A stretch of DNA of 64,000 bases from CAVVSD01 sp963750895 (GCA_963750895.1 CAVVSD010000008.1:186001-250000); one strand, 5' to 3'; positions 53,729-63,856 are shown, numbered from the stretch's first letter. A program made the numbers and translations. Notes: a model not told the origin generated them from the letters alone.

Positions 53729-56097
53729 GCGTCGCGGACCGGGCCCAGGCAGAGAAGTGGGTCGGCCGTGCGATGAAGCGCAAGGAGGACCCCAAGCTCA
53801 TCACGGGCCGGGGGAACTACGTCGAGGACATCTCGCTGCCGGGCACGCTCTGGGCGTCGTTCGTCCGGTCTCCCGAGGCGCACGCGCGCATCGTCTCCAT
53901 CGACACCTCCGCCGTGGAGGCGCGCGACGACATCGTGCTCGTCGCCACCGGCGAGGACGTCGACGGTCTCGCCGGCCCGCTCCCGATGGCCTGGATCCCG
54001 CCCGGCGTCGACGTCAACACGCCCGAGCACTGGCCGCTGGCCAAGGGCACCGTCAAGCACGTGGGCGACCCGGTCGCCGTCGTCATCGGCACCGACCGCT
54101 ACGCAGTCGTCGACGCCGCCGACGAGGTCGCGGTCGAGTACGACCCGCTCCCCGTGGTCGTCGACCCCGAGGAGGCCCTCAAGGACGAGACGATCATCCA
54201 CGAGGGGCTCGGCACGAACGTCTCGCACCGCTGGTCGCTCGGCGGCGGGGACCTCGAGGCGGGCTTCGCCGAGGCCGATCACATCATCGAGCGCCGCGTG
54301 GTCAACCACCGGACGGCCGGCGGCGCCATCGAGCCCCGCGGCGTCCTCGCCGACTACCGCGGCGACGAGCTCACGATCTGGACGAGCACGCAGGTCCCGC
54401 ACTTCGTGCGCCTGTTCCTCGGCATCCTGCTCGGCATCGGCCAGGACCGCGTCCGCGCGGTCGCGCCGGACGTCGGCGGCGGCTTCGGCTCCAAGCTGCA
54501 GATGTACGGCGAGGAGGTCCTGCTCTGCTGGGCCGCCCGCAAGCTGGAGCGGCCGGTCAAGTGGATCGAGACCCGCTCGGAGAACATGCAGGTCTGCCAC
54601 CACGGGCGCGATCAGATCGCCAAGGTGCGCATGGGCGTCAAGAACGACGGCTCGATCACCGCGTTCCACGCCGACATCCTCGCCGACTTCGGCGCGTACC
54701 ACATGCTGCTCACGCCGACGATCCCGTCGCTCGGGGCGTTCGTGATGCAGGGGTGCTACAAGATGCCCGCCGTCCAGACGGACATCACGGGCGTCTTCAC
54801 GAACAAGTTCTCGACGGACGCCATCCGCGGCGCGGGCCGCCCCGAGGCGACCCACATGATCGAGACGGTGCTCGACCAGGCCGCGGCCGAACTGGGCATG
54901 GACCCGGTCGAGATCCGCCGGAAGAACTTCATCCCGGCGGACGCCTTCCCGTTCGAGACCACGGTCGGCGTCGTCTACGACTCCGGCAACTACCAGGGCA
55001 CGCTGGACCGCCTCCTGGAGCACCTCGACCTGCCGACGTTCCGCGCGGAGCAGGAGCGGCTGAGAAACGATCCCACCCACCCCATCTACCGCGGCGTCGG
55101 CTTCTCGACCTACACGGAGATCTGCGGCCTCGCACCCTCGCGGGTCACCGGCCCGACGGGCTTCGGCCTGCAGGCCGGCGGCTGGGAGTCGGCGGTCGTC
55201 TCCGTCCACACCACCGGGGCGGTGACCGTCTACACGGGCACCTCGCCGCACGGCCAGGGCCTGGAGACGAGCTTCGCCCAGATCGTCGCCGACCGCGTCG
55301 GGACCACCCCCGACATGGTCGACGTGCTGCACGGCGACACCTCGACCGGCCCCGAGGGCCTGAACACGTACGGCTCGCGGTCGCTGGCCGTGGGCGGCGA
55401 GTCCATCGCCCGCTCGGCCGAGAAGATCCAGGCCAAGGTCAAGCGCATCGTGGCCCACCAGCTCGAGGCCGACCCGGCCGACATCGAGCTGCGCGACGGG
55501 AAGTTCTCCGTCAAGGGCTCGCCGGACAAGGGCATGACCCTCGCGGAGGTCGCGGGGCAGGCCTACATCCCGCTCAACCTGCCGGAGGACATGGAGCCCG
55601 GGCTGTCGGAGACGACGTTCTACGACCCGGACAACTTCGTGTTCCCGTTCGGCGCTCACGCGGCGATCGTCGACGTGGACGTCGAGACCGGCAAGGTCGA
55701 CGTCGTGCGCTACCTCGGCGTCGACGACTGCGGCCCGGCCATCAACCCGAAGATCATCGACGGCCAGCTCCACGGTGGCATCTGCCACGCCATCGGGCAG
55801 GCCCTCTACGAGCGGGTCCACTACGACGACGACGGCCAGCTGGTCACCGGCACGTTCGTGGACTACGCGCTCCCGAGCGCGGCGGAGATCCCGTCGTTCG
55901 AGCTCGACCGCACCGAGACCCCGACGCCGACGAACACCCTCGGCGTGAAGGGCGTCGGCGAGGCCGGCACGATCGGCGCCTCGGCCGCGGTCACCAACGC
56001 CGTCATCGACGCCCTGCGCCCTGTCGGCGTGACGTGGCTGAACATGCCCCTCTCGCCCTCGCGGGTGTGGGCCGCGATCCAGGAGGCCCGCGGATGA
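53725..56097 (+). CDS. Molybdenum hydroxylase large subunit (CoxL-like, form II or other xanthine-dehydrogenase-family member)
   Basis: 790 residues from ATG 53725. It binds molybdopterin cytosine dinucleotide: VAPDVGGGFGSKLQMYGEE, VYTGTSPHGQGLETSFAQIV, and the catalytic glutamate Glu746 in GVGEAGTIGA. The active-site loop reads A366-I-R-G-A-G-R. True form I CO dehydrogenases have A-Y-x-C-S-F-R, and form II has A-Y-R-G-A-G-R, so this is a form II-like enzyme with Tyr changed to Ile. CO as the substrate is doubtful; another aldehyde, purine or aromatic heterocycle is as likely. The gene overlaps its neighbours by four bases on both sides. Confidence 0.93.
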
Positions 56098-56933
56098 TCC
56101 CGCTGGAGTTCGAATACGAGGCACCCGACACGCTGGAAGGCGCGATCGCCCTGCTGTCCGGGGGCGACGAGGACGTGAAGGTCCTGGCCGGCGGCCACTC
56201 GCTCATCCCGCTCATGAAGCTGCGACTGGCCGCGCCGTCGCTGCTGGTCGACATCCGCAAGGTCCCCGACATGCGGGGCATCAAGCCCTCCAACGGGGAC
56301 GTGCGGATCGGCGCGCTCACGACGCACGCGGAGGTCGAGGGCGGCAACCTCGGCCTCGCCTCGCTCGTCGCGGGGACGATCGCGGACCCGCAGGTCCGCC
56401 ATCGCGGGACGATCGGCGGCTCGCTGGCCCACGGCGACCCGGCGTCCGACCTGCCGGGCATCCTGCTGGCCGCCGAGGGGTCCGTGCAGGTCCAGGGTCC
56501 GAACGGGCAGCGCTCGATCGGCGCCGCCGACCTGTTCGAGGACTACCTCACGACGTCGATCGCGGACGACGAGATCCTCACGTCGGTGACGATCCCGGCG
56601 CTGGACGGCTACGGATACGCCTACGAGAAGTTCAACCGCCGTGCCGAGGACTGGGCCATGGTCGCCGTCGCGGTCTGGGTCAAGAACGATGGCGGTACCG
56701 TGTCGGACGTGCGCGTCGGCCTCACGAACATGGGCTCCACCCCGCTGCGGGCGACCGCGGTCGAGGAGGCGCTGCGCGGCCAGTCCGCCAGCGCGGAGTC
56801 CATCGCGAAGGCGGCCGAGCTCGCCGCCGAGGGCACCCAGCCCCCCGGCGACCTCAACGCCTCGCCGGACTACAAGCGCCACCTCGCGCGGGTGCTCACC
56901 CGCAGGGCGCTGACGAAGGCGGCCGCCGCGTAG
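56094..56933 (+). CDS. Molybdenum hydroxylase FAD subunit (CoxM-like)
   Basis: 279 residues from ATG 56094 (overlaps the large-subunit stop). FAD-binding motifs of the family: VLAGGHSLIPLMKLRLAAP and the pyrophosphate loop VRHRGTIGGSLAHGDPASDLP. C-terminal CO-dehydrogenase flavoprotein domain: YAYEKFNRRAEDWAMVAVAV, VRVGLTNMGSTPLRA. It passes electrons to a quinone or other acceptor. Gene order S-L-M differs from the M-S-L order of Oligotropha carboxidovorans. The TAG shares one base with the next GTG. Confidence 0.95.
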   Translation: MIPLEFEYEAPDTLEGAIALLSGGDEDVKVLAGGHSLIPLMKLRLAAPSLLVDIRKVPDMRGIKPSNGDVRIGALTTHAEVEGGNLGLASLVAGTIADPQVRHRGTIGGSLAHGDPASDLPGILLAAEGSVQVQGPNGQRSIGAADLFEDYLTTSIADDEILTSVTIPALDGYGYAYEKFNRRAEDWAMVAVAVWVKNDGGTVSDVRVGLTNMGSTPLRATAVEEALRGQSASAESIAKAAELAAEGTQPPGDLNASPDYKRHLARVLTRRALTKAAAA

Positions 56934-57772
56934 TGAGCCAGGCGGTCGAACAGGACGTCACCGAGGCGCTGGCCGGTCAGGGGTATCTGGCCGACCGCGC
57001 CCTGGCGACGTCCCTGCGGCTCGCGCTCGCCCTCGACCAGCCGCTGTTGCTCGAGGGCGAGGCCGGAGTCGGCAAGACGGAGGTCGCGCGGGCCCTGGCC
57101 ACGGCACGGGACGCGCGGCTCATCCGCCTGCAGTGCCACGAGGGCATCGACCTGCACCACGCGGTCTACGACTGGGACTACCCCCGTCAGCTCCTCGCGA
57201 TCAGGGCGGCGGAGAGCGGCGTCGAGGAGGGCGACCTCTTCTCGCGGCGCTTCCTCGTCCAGCGCCCGCTGCTGGAGGCGCTCGAGCACGACGGCCCGGC
57301 CGTGCTGCTCATCGACGAGATCGACCGCGCCGACGACGAGTTCGAGGCGTTCCTCCTCGAGTTCCTCGCCGACTTCGCCGTGACGATCCCCGAGCTGGGG
57401 ACCATCACCGCCAAGCACAAGCCGACCGTCGTGCTGACGTCGAACCGCACGCGCGAGCTGCACGACGCGCTCAAGCGGCGGTGCCTGTACCACTGGATCG
57501 ACTATCCGGACCCCGAGCGCGAGCACGAGATCGTCCTCGCGCGGGTGCCGGGCGTGCCGGACGAGATCGCCTGGCGGGTCGTGAACGCCGTCGCGAAGCT
57601 CCGCGACGAGGAGCTCTACAAGTCGCCCGGCGTGGGCGAGACCATCGTGTGGGCGCGCGCGCTGCTGGCACTCGACGGCGACGGATCGCTCGAGGACACC
57701 CTCGGCGTCGCGCTCAAGGTCCACGAGGACCTCGTGCGCGTGCGCGAGCGGGGCGTTCTCAGCGACCTGTGA
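56933..57772 (+). CDS. coxD: MoxR-type AAA+ ATPase (CoxD-like)
   Basis: 279 residues from GTG 56933, sharing one base with the FAD-subunit stop. Walker A is GEAGVGKTEVARAL, followed by RLIRLQCHEGIDLHHAVYDWDYPRQLL (a CoxD/MoxR hallmark), Walker B AVLLIDEIDRADDEFEAFLLE and sensor 1 VVLTSNRTRELHDALKRRC. In Oligotropha, CoxD is the chaperone that helps insert the sulfur and copper of the active site. Here it would mature the hydroxylase encoded just upstream, working with the VWA protein that overlaps its stop. Confidence 0.94.
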   Translation: MSQAVEQDVTEALAGQGYLADRALATSLRLALALDQPLLLEGEAGVGKTEVARALATARDARLIRLQCHEGIDLHHAVYDWDYPRQLLAIRAAESGVEEGDLFSRRFLVQRPLLEALEHDGPAVLLIDEIDRADDEFEAFLLEFLADFAVTIPELGTITAKHKPTVVLTSNRTRELHDALKRRCLYHWIDYPDPEREHEIVLARVPGVPDEIAWRVVNAVAKLRDEELYKSPGVGETIVWARALLALDGDGSLEDTLGVALKVHEDLVRVRERGVLSDL

Positions 57773-58890
57773 CGACCGCCTCGCCCACCCCACGCCTCTC
57801 CGCGCTCGTCGGTGCGCTGCGGGCGCGTGACGTCCGGGCGGGCGTCGGCGAGCTGCTGGCCGCGCATCGCGCCGTCGCCGCGGTCGACGCGACCGACCGC
57901 GAGGACGTGCGCCTCGCGCTGCGCGCCGTGTTCTGCTCGCGTCACGAGGACCTCGAGGCGTTCGACGAGGCCTTCGTCGAGGTGTTCGGGACCGGCGAGG
58001 TCCCGCGGGCACCCAACCCGCTGGAGGAGCTCGGCGAGCTCGTCCGCGAGGCGCTCCCGCGCCACGCCATGCCGTCGAACCGGCCCGGCGCGCAGACCGA
58101 CGAGGAGCCCGAGCCCGTCCCCGCCGCCTACAGCGACGTCGAGCTGCTGCGCCGCAAGGACTTCGCCGACATGACCGACGAGGAGCTCGCGGCGGCCAAC
58201 CGGATCCTCGCGCGCCTCGCGCTCCGCGGGCCGACCAGGCGCTCGCGCCGGATGCGCGCCTCGCGCCGCCGCGCGCACCGCCCCGATCTGCGTCGCACGC
58301 TGCGGTCCTCGCTGCGCCACGGCGGCGAGCCGCTCGAGCGCCGCTGGCGCGGCCCGACGGTGAAGCCCCGCCCGGTCGTGCTCGTGCTGGACGTGTCGGG
58401 CTCGATGACGCCGTACGCGCGGGCGATGATGCAGTACCTCCACGCGTCGGTCGCCGCGCGCCGCCGCGTCGAGGCGTTCGCCTTCGGCACGCGGCTGACG
58501 CGCATCACGCGCGAGCTCGCCGGCCGCGACCACGACGAGGCGCTGCGGCGCGCGACCGCGGCCGTCGTCGACTTCTCCGGCGGCACGCGGATCGGCGCCT
58601 CGATCGCCGAGCTCAACCGCACGCACGGGCGCCGCCTCGGCCGCGGCGCGGTCGTGATCATCCTGTCCGACGGGTGGGACCGCGGCGAGCCCGAGGTGCT
58701 GGCCGCGGAGATGGAGCGCCTGCGGCGCAGCGCCTACCGCGTCGTCTGGCTGAACCCGCTCGCCGCGCACCCCGAGTACGCGCCGCTCACCCGCGGGATG
58801 CAGGCCGCGCTGCCCTACACCGACCACCTGCTGGCGGGCAACTCCATCGCGTCGCTCGAGGACCTCGCGACGATCCTGGAGGACGTCTGA
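57769..58890 (+). CDS. coxE: VWA-domain protein (CoxE-like)
   Basis: 373 residues from GTG 57769, overlapping the MoxR stop (GTGA). The N-terminal helical part has VFCSRHEDLEAFDEAFVEVF, then DVELLRRKDFADMTDEELAAAN and an Arg-rich segment (RRSRRMRASRRRAHR). The VWA domain follows, with a full MIDAS: VLVLDVSGSMTPYARAM (DxSxS), SGGTRIGAS (Thr) and VIILSDGWDRG (Asp). The MoxR/VWA pair is the known maturation couple of Cox enzymes. The stop shares one base with the next ATG. Confidence 0.93.
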   Translation: MTTASPTPRLSALVGALRARDVRAGVGELLAAHRAVAAVDATDREDVRLALRAVFCSRHEDLEAFDEAFVEVFGTGEVPRAPNPLEELGELVREALPRHAMPSNRPGAQTDEEPEPVPAAYSDVELLRRKDFADMTDEELAAANRILARLALRGPTRRSRRMRASRRRAHRPDLRRTLRSSLRHGGEPLERRWRGPTVKPRPVVLVLDVSGSMTPYARAMMQYLHASVAARRRVEAFAFGTRLTRITRELAGRDHDEALRRATAAVVDFSGGTRIGASIAELNRTHGRRLGRGAVVIILSDGWDRGEPEVLAAEMERLRRSAYRVVWLNPLAAHPEYAPLTRGMQAALPYTDHLLAGNSIASLEDLATILEDV

Positions 58891-59444
58891 TGGTCGCGGG
58901 GCTCGTGCTCGCGGCCGGCGCGGGGCGACGCTTCGGCGACGAGCCCAAGCAGCTCGCCGAGCTCGACGGCCGGCCCCTCCTGCAGCACGCCGTCGACGCT
59001 GCCGTGGCCGCCGGCGCGCTGGAGCGCGTCGTCGTCGTCCTCGGCGCGCGTGCGGATCAGATCAGGGCGGCGGTCGACTTCGGGCGCGCGGAGCCGGTCG
59101 TCTGCGAGAACTGGGACGACGGGCAGGCCGCCTCGCTGCGCTGCGGACTGCGCGCGCTGCCGGAGGCGGAGCGCATCGTCGTGACACTCGGCGACCAGCC
59201 CTGGGTAGGGACCGAGGCGATCATGCGACTCGCCCGGGAGCCCGCCGGAACCCGCGCAGCGTACGATGGCGTACCTGGTCACCCGGTCGTGCTCGGTGGC
59301 GAGCTCGCTGCGGCCGCACTGGCCCTGGAGGGTGACGAGGGTGCGCGCGCGCTCCTGCGCGACGCCCGGACGGTGGAGTGCGGAGACGTCGCGGACGACC
59401 GCGACGTGGACACAGTCGGAGATCTCAAGGAGATGCCCACGTGA
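58890..59444 (+). CDS. MocA/MobA-like nucleotidyltransferase for the molybdenum cofactor
   Basis: 184 residues from ATG 58890 (TGATG overlap). Nucleotide-binding motif LVLAAGAGRRFGDEPKQLAELDG (LAAGxGxRxG), then VVVVLGARADQIRAAV, a GQAASLRCGLRAL segment and VVTLGDQPWVG. This is the molybdenum cofactor cytidylyltransferase layout, which adds CMP to molybdopterin, the form used by xanthine-dehydrogenase-family enzymes. Its place inside the cox-type operon agrees. Slightly shorter than E. coli MocA. Confidence 0.88.
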   Translation: MVAGLVLAAGAGRRFGDEPKQLAELDGRPLLQHAVDAAVAAGALERVVVVLGARADQIRAAVDFGRAEPVVCENWDDGQAASLRCGLRALPEAERIVVTLGDQPWVGTEAIMRLAREPAGTRAAYDGVPGHPVVLGGELAAAALALEGDEGARALLRDARTVECGDVADDRDVDTVGDLKEMPT

Positions 59445-60070
59445 AGCTCGAGCAGACGTTCGAGGTGGATGCGCCGCTGGAGCGCGTCTGGGAAGCCCTC
59501 ATCCACGTCGATCAGGTCGCCCCCTGCCTGCCGGGCGCGACGATCACGGAGGCGAGCGAGGACGGGACCTACGAGGGCACGTTCTCGGCCAAGGTGGGCC
59601 CGGCCTCGGTGTCGTTCAAGGGCACGCTGAAGATGGAGGAGGTCGACGAGGCCACCCACACCGCCAAGATGCTGGCCAACGGCTCCAACCGCCGTGGCCA
59701 GGGCGGCGCGAAGGCCACGATCGTCTCCAAGGTCAGCCCCGGCGACGGCGGCAAGACCAAGGTCGACATCGACACGGACTACTCGATCACCGGCCCGCTC
59801 GCCCGGCTCGGGCGCGGCGGCATGATCGAGGACGTCGGCAACCGGCTGCTTCGCGAGTTCGCGGGCTGCCTGGAGCAGCGCCTCGGGCACGAGCAGGCCG
59901 TCGAGGAGGCCGCGGAGGCCCCCGCAGCGGCAGCAGCGACGGGCGCCGAGCCGGCTCAGGCGCCGCCCACGCCGCCTCCGCCGCCCCCGGCGCAGGCGAA
60001 GCCGATCGGCGGTGTGCGGCTCATGCTGGACGTCCTGATCGGACGGATCAAGAAGCTGTTCAACCGGTGA
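59441..60070 (+). CDS. coxG: CoxG-like SRPBCC protein with Pro/Ala-rich linker and C-terminal membrane helix
   Basis: 209 residues from GTG 59441, overlapping the MocA stop. SRPBCC/CoxG fold: TFEVDAPLERVWEALIHVDQVAPCLPGA, GTYEGTFSAKVGPASVSFKG, DIDTDYSITGPLARLGRGGMIEDV, LLREFAGCLEQRL. A low-complexity Ala/Pro linker (PPTPPPPPPAQA) follows, then a short hydrophobic segment (VRLMLDVLIGRIKKLF) that may attach it to the membrane. CoxG is known to help anchor CO dehydrogenase at the cytoplasmic membrane. Last gene of the operon. It overlaps the end of the convergent ATPase gene by 11 bases. Confidence 0.9.
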   Translation: MKLEQTFEVDAPLERVWEALIHVDQVAPCLPGATITEASEDGTYEGTFSAKVGPASVSFKGTLKMEEVDEATHTAKMLANGSNRRGQGGAKATIVSKVSPGDGGKTKVDIDTDYSITGPLARLGRGGMIEDVGNRLLREFAGCLEQRLGHEQAVEEAAEAPAAAAATGAEPAQAPPTPPPPPPAQAKPIGGVRLMLDVLIGRIKKLFNR

Positions 60071-61789
60071 CGCGGGCGACCTCGGCGAGCGAGGTCAGGC
60101 CCTGACGGGCCTTCAGGAGGCCGTCCTCGCGCAGGGTGCGCATGCCCTGCGCGACGGCGACCTTGGTCACCTCGGCCGCTGACGCCTGCCGGACGATGAG
60201 CGAGCGGATCTCCTCGGTCACGAGCATGACCTCGTAGAGACCCACCCGGCCGCGGTAGCCGCTGCCGCGGCAGCGCGAGCACCCGACGGGCTCCCAGACG
60301 TCGATCATCGCCTCGCCCTCGAGCTCGAAGGCGCTGGCCGGCGCCTGACCGGGACGGCGGCAGGACTCGCAGAGCTTGCGGGCCAGGCGCTGGGCGACGA
60401 CGCACTCCAGGGCGGAGGCCACGAGGTAGGGCTCGATGCCCATGTCGACGAGGCGCGGGCCGGCCGTCGGGGCGTCGTTGGTGTGCAGCGTGGAGAGCAC
60501 CATGTGCCCGGTGAGCGCGGCCTCGATGGCGATGTGCGCGCTCTCGCGGTCGCGCATCTCGCCGACCATGACGACGTCGGGGTCGGCGCGCATCATGGAG
60601 CGAAGGCCGCGGGCGAAGGTGAGCCCGGTGCGCTCGGACACCTGGACCTGCTTGACGCCGGTCATGCGCTGCTCGACCGGGTCCTCGATGGTCATGACCG
60701 TCTTCTCGGGCGAGCGCACGATGCGCAGCGCCGCGTAGAGCGAGGTCGACTTGCCGGAACCGGTCGGCCCGGTGGTGAGGACGGCGCCGTGCGCGCGCGA
60801 CAGGGCCTTCGTGACCTTGGCGCGGTCGTCGTCGGCCATGCCGAGGTCCTCGAGGCTCAGCGGCGCGTTGCCGGAGTCCAGGATGCGGAGCACCGCCGAC
60901 TCGCCGCCGACGAGCGGGACGATGGCGACGCGGAGGTCGATGCGGCGGCCGTCGACGGTGAGGCCGACGCGTCCGTCCTGCGGCAGCCGTCGCTCGGCGA
61001 TGTCGAGGTCGGCGAGGATCTTGACGCGGGCGACGACCTTCTGGGCCAGCTTGCGCGGGACGCGGGCGGCGTCGGACATGACGCCGTCGATGCGGTAGCG
61101 GACCTGCAGCTCGCCCTCGTCGGGATCGAAGTGGATGTCGGACGCGCCCTGGTCGATCGCCTGGGCGATCACGGAGTGCACGAGCTTGACGGCCGGGACC
61201 TCGTCCTCGGCGGCGGCGTCGCGGAGATCGACCTGCTCGGGCCGCGGTGGTCGTCGAGCTCGGGCTCGGACTCGACGAGGCCCTCGTCGAGCCGGTTCAG
61301 ACGGGTGAGGAGGGCCTGGAGGTCCTCGTTGGAGACGACCGCGGGGTGCACGCGCCGGTCGGTGATCATCGCGATGTCGTCGATCGCGAGGACGTTGGAC
61401 GGGTTGACCATCGCGACGAGCAGGCTGCCGTCGGGGCGCCAGCCGATCGGCACGGCCTCGAGGCGACGGGCGACGGATGCGTCGATGAGGTTGGCGGCGC
61501 CCATGTCGACCTGGAAGGAGTCCAGGCGGACGTGGTCGAGCGAGAAGCGGTCGGCGACGGCGCGGGCGAGCTGGTCGCTCGTGACGACGTTGGAGTCCAG
61601 GAGCACCTGGCCCATCGGGCGGCCGAGCTCGCGGCCGCGCGTCACGGCGCTCTCGACGACCTCACGCGGCGCGAATCCGAGCTCGACGATGACGTCGCCC
61701 AGCAGCCTGCCCGGGCGGGGTCGCCAGGCGGGTTCGGCCGCGGAGGACGCGGCGGCTGCTGCGACGGTGGACTCGGAAAACGCGCTCAT
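60060..61789 (-). CDS. GspE/PilB-type secretion or pilus ATPase, one frameshift
   Basis: About 576 residues from ATG 61787-61789 (GAGAGGG upstream). N-terminal MshEN/GspE-N domain: GRLLGDVIVELGFAPREVVESAV, RPMGQVLLDSNVVTSDQLARAVADRF. A shift at about 61240 breaks the linker, and the chain resumes as EDEVPAVKLVHSVIAQAIDQGASDIHFDP. Walker A is GPTGSGKSTSLYAAL. The Asp and His boxes include VMVGEMRDRESAHIAIEAALTGHMVLSTLHTNDA. The zinc cysteines are in LCESC and CSRCRG. It powers type IV pilus or type II secretion assembly. No other pilus gene is in the window on this side, so the apparatus must lie outside or elsewhere. Confidence 0.9.
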
Positions 61790-61809
61790 CCCTCTCTCGT
61801 ATCGGCATG

Positions 61810-61832
61810 TCGCGGCGAAACTTTCGCCGCGA
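61810..61832. promoter_or_regulatory. Perfect 23-base palindrome between divergent genes
   Basis: Arms TCGCGGCGAAA (61810-61820) and TTTCGCCGCGA (61822-61832) around a single C. It is centred between the start of the PilB-type ATPase (61789) and the STAS gene (61845), 13-20 bases from each, so a protein bound there would affect both. Confidence 0.65.
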
Positions 61833-61844
61833 TGCTCCACACTG

Positions 61845-62174
61845 GTGGACGTGGAGGGGATCAGACGTGCCGAGTACGACGAGGACGCCGTCACCCTCGA
61901 GGTCGACGGCGAGCTCGACATCGTGGCCGGCGAGTCGCTCAAGCACGCCGTCCACGGGGTGCTCGAGCAGGGCGCCATGAAGGTGCGCATCGACCTCACG
62001 CCGACCACGTTCGTGGACTCCGCGGGGCTCGCCGCGCTGGTCGGCGCGGCGCGGGAGGTCCGCGAGCGCCGCGGTCAGGTCGAGGTGCACAGCCCGAAGG
62101 GCAGCGAGGCGCGCGTCTTCATCGAGCTGTCCGGCACGCAGAGCGTCCTCGGCCTCGCCGAGGATCCCTCCTAG
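61845..62174 (+). CDS. STAS-domain protein (anti-sigma factor antagonist type)
   Basis: 109 residues from GTG 61845 (GTG 61851 also possible). It has the STAS fold: VTLEVDGELDIVAGESLKHAVHGVL, then VRIDLTPTTFVDSAGLAALVGAAREV. The DSAGL motif holds the Ser that is phosphorylated in SpoIIAA/RsbV-type antagonists. It ends SGTQSVLGLAEDPS. No anti-sigma kinase is nearby. It is divergent from the PilB-type ATPase over a 23-base palindrome. Confidence 0.88.
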   Translation: MDVEGIRRAEYDEDAVTLEVDGELDIVAGESLKHAVHGVLEQGAMKVRIDLTPTTFVDSAGLAALVGAAREVRERRGQVEVHSPKGSEARVFIELSGTQSVLGLAEDPS

Positions 62175-62176
62175 CG

Positions 62177-63829
62177 TTAGCGCGCCAGGGTCCGCTCGAG
62201 CTGCGGCTCGAGCCGCGGTTCGGCCGGGTTGCCGGGCGGCGACTTGGCCAGCGTGACGTCCAGACGGCGCCCGCGGATCGTGAGCTCGCCGATCTGGTTG
62301 TCGAACCACGGGCCGTCGCTGATCTCCCACGCGATCCGCGGCGGCTTCACGCCGGCGCGCCGGGCGAGCCGCCGGGTGATCGCCCTGACCGGCGCCGACT
62401 GCGCGATCCGCATCGCCCGCTGCTCCTTGCCGGACAGCGGGTTGCGGAACGGCGAGCACGTCAGCTGGGCGACGACGCTCTGCACGTCGGGATCGGGCAG
62501 CGTCGCCTCCGCGACGTACGCGTGGTGCACGTCGCCGGAGAGCAGGACGACCGAGGACGGCGCACGCCCGCGGCGGCCGGAGGCCACGTCGGTGAGCAGC
62601 TCGGTCAGGCGCCGGAAGGAGCGGTCGAACGCCGCCCAGTGCTCGAGGTCGAGCCCCTGGCGCAGGGACTCGGCGACGCGCGCCGCCAGCCCGCCCCAGA
62701 CCCCGCCGGCGACCGCCTCGTCCCACGCCTCGAGATGGTGCATGCCGGGCGCGAGCAGGAACGGCAGCGACGTCCCGATGAGCAGGTGGTCGACGTCGCC
62801 CGTGAGCTGGGCGTCCAGCCACTGCCACTCCGCCTCGTCGAGCATGTCGCGACGCTCCGGGTCCAGGACGCGGCCGGCGCGCGAGTCCACGACGACGAGC
62901 CGCGTGGTCCCCAGATCGCGCCGGAAGCTCCAGCGGCCGGCGCTCGGCTCGCGCTCCGCCCGGACGGCGAAGTCGCGCAGGATCTCGGTCGCGTCCCCGG
63001 CCGCGGCGACCTGCGGGAAGATCTCGTCCTCACGCAGGTCGTCGGGCGACAGGTTCCCGATGTGCTGGTAGATCCAGTACGAGGCGTAGGCACCGATGAT
63101 CCGCTCGCGCCACCACGGCTGCTTGCGGATCTGGCGGACCCAGACGTCCGACGTGTTCCAGTCGTCGTGGACGTCGTGGTCGTCGAAGATCATCGTCGTC
63201 GGCACCGTCGACAGCAGCCACCGCATGAGCGGCGTGCGCCAGGCCTCCCAGTACAGGTGGCAGTACTCCTCGAAGTCGGCGACATCGCTGAGCGGCGCGT
63301 CGTTGCGATCCGCGGTGCGCGACTCGATGTACCGCCTCGTCGCCGGCGACACCTGGTCGGCGTAGACCTGATCGCCGAGCAGGACGAGCAGGTCGGGCCA
63401 GTCGGCGGGGTCGGACGCGCGCATGCGGACCCCGAGCGCGAGGAGCGCATCGATCTCGCGGCCCTCCTCGTGCTCGTCCTTCGTGAGCGACCACGGCGCC
63501 GCGTGCGGCGCCGCCACGCGGCACGAGCCGAAGGCGATCCGCAGGGCATCGTCCCCGCCCTGCGTGCGGATGGTGCTCTCGAGCGCACCGCCTCCCGCCT
63601 CGGGCCACACGGCGTGGCCGTCCAGGGTGACCTCGTACGGGTGGGTCGTACCGGGCTCGAGGCCCTCGACGATGACGAGCGCGAAGTGGTGGCCGCTCGC
63701 CGTGAACGTCGGGGCGGTGCAGCCGAGGACCTCGACCTCGCACGGGCGGTCGGTCTCCACCCAGACGGTGGCGTCCCGCTCGCCGACGTGGCGCAGGAGA
63801 GGACCGAGGAGCAGTTGGGGCGATGTCAC
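62177..63829 (-). CDS. PhoD-like alkaline phosphatase/metallophosphoesterase
   Basis: 550 residues from GTG 63827-63829. An N-terminal beta-sandwich (about 1-95: GPLLRHVGERDATVWVETDRP) precedes the PhoD-like phosphatase domain: RIAFGSCRV, LVLLGDQVYADQV (metal ligands), TTMIFDDHDVHDDWN, VVVDSRAGRVLDPERRDML, VVLLSGDVHHAYVAEA. No signal peptide or twin-arginine motif, unlike secreted PhoD, so this is a cytoplasmic PhoD-like member. It probably hydrolyses phosphodiesters. It ends 2 bases from the stop of the STAS gene (convergent). Confidence 0.9.
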   Translation of the reverse strand: MTSPQLLLGPLLRHVGERDATVWVETDRPCEVEVLGCTAPTFTASGHHFALVIVEGLEPGTTHPYEVTLDGHAVWPEAGGGALESTIRTQGGDDALRIAFGSCRVAAPHAAPWSLTKDEHEEGREIDALLALGVRMRASDPADWPDLLVLLGDQVYADQVSPATRRYIESRTADRNDAPLSDVADFEEYCHLYWEAWRTPLMRWLLSTVPTTMIFDDHDVHDDWNTSDVWVRQIRKQPWWRERIIGAYASYWIYQHIGNLSPDDLREDEIFPQVAAAGDATEILRDFAVRAEREPSAGRWSFRRDLGTTRLVVVDSRAGRVLDPERRDMLDEAEWQWLDAQLTGDVDHLLIGTSLPFLLAPGMHHLEAWDEAVAGGVWGGLAARVAESLRQGLDLEHWAAFDRSFRRLTELLTDVASGRRGRAPSSVVLLSGDVHHAYVAEATLPDPDVQSVVAQLTCSPFRNPLSGKEQRAMRIAQSAPVRAITRRLARRAGVKPPRIAWEISDGPWFDNQIGELTIRGRRLDVTLAKSPPGNPAEPRLEPQLERTLAR

Positions 63830-63856
63830 GTGGTGGAGCTTCCCTGAAACGAGAGA

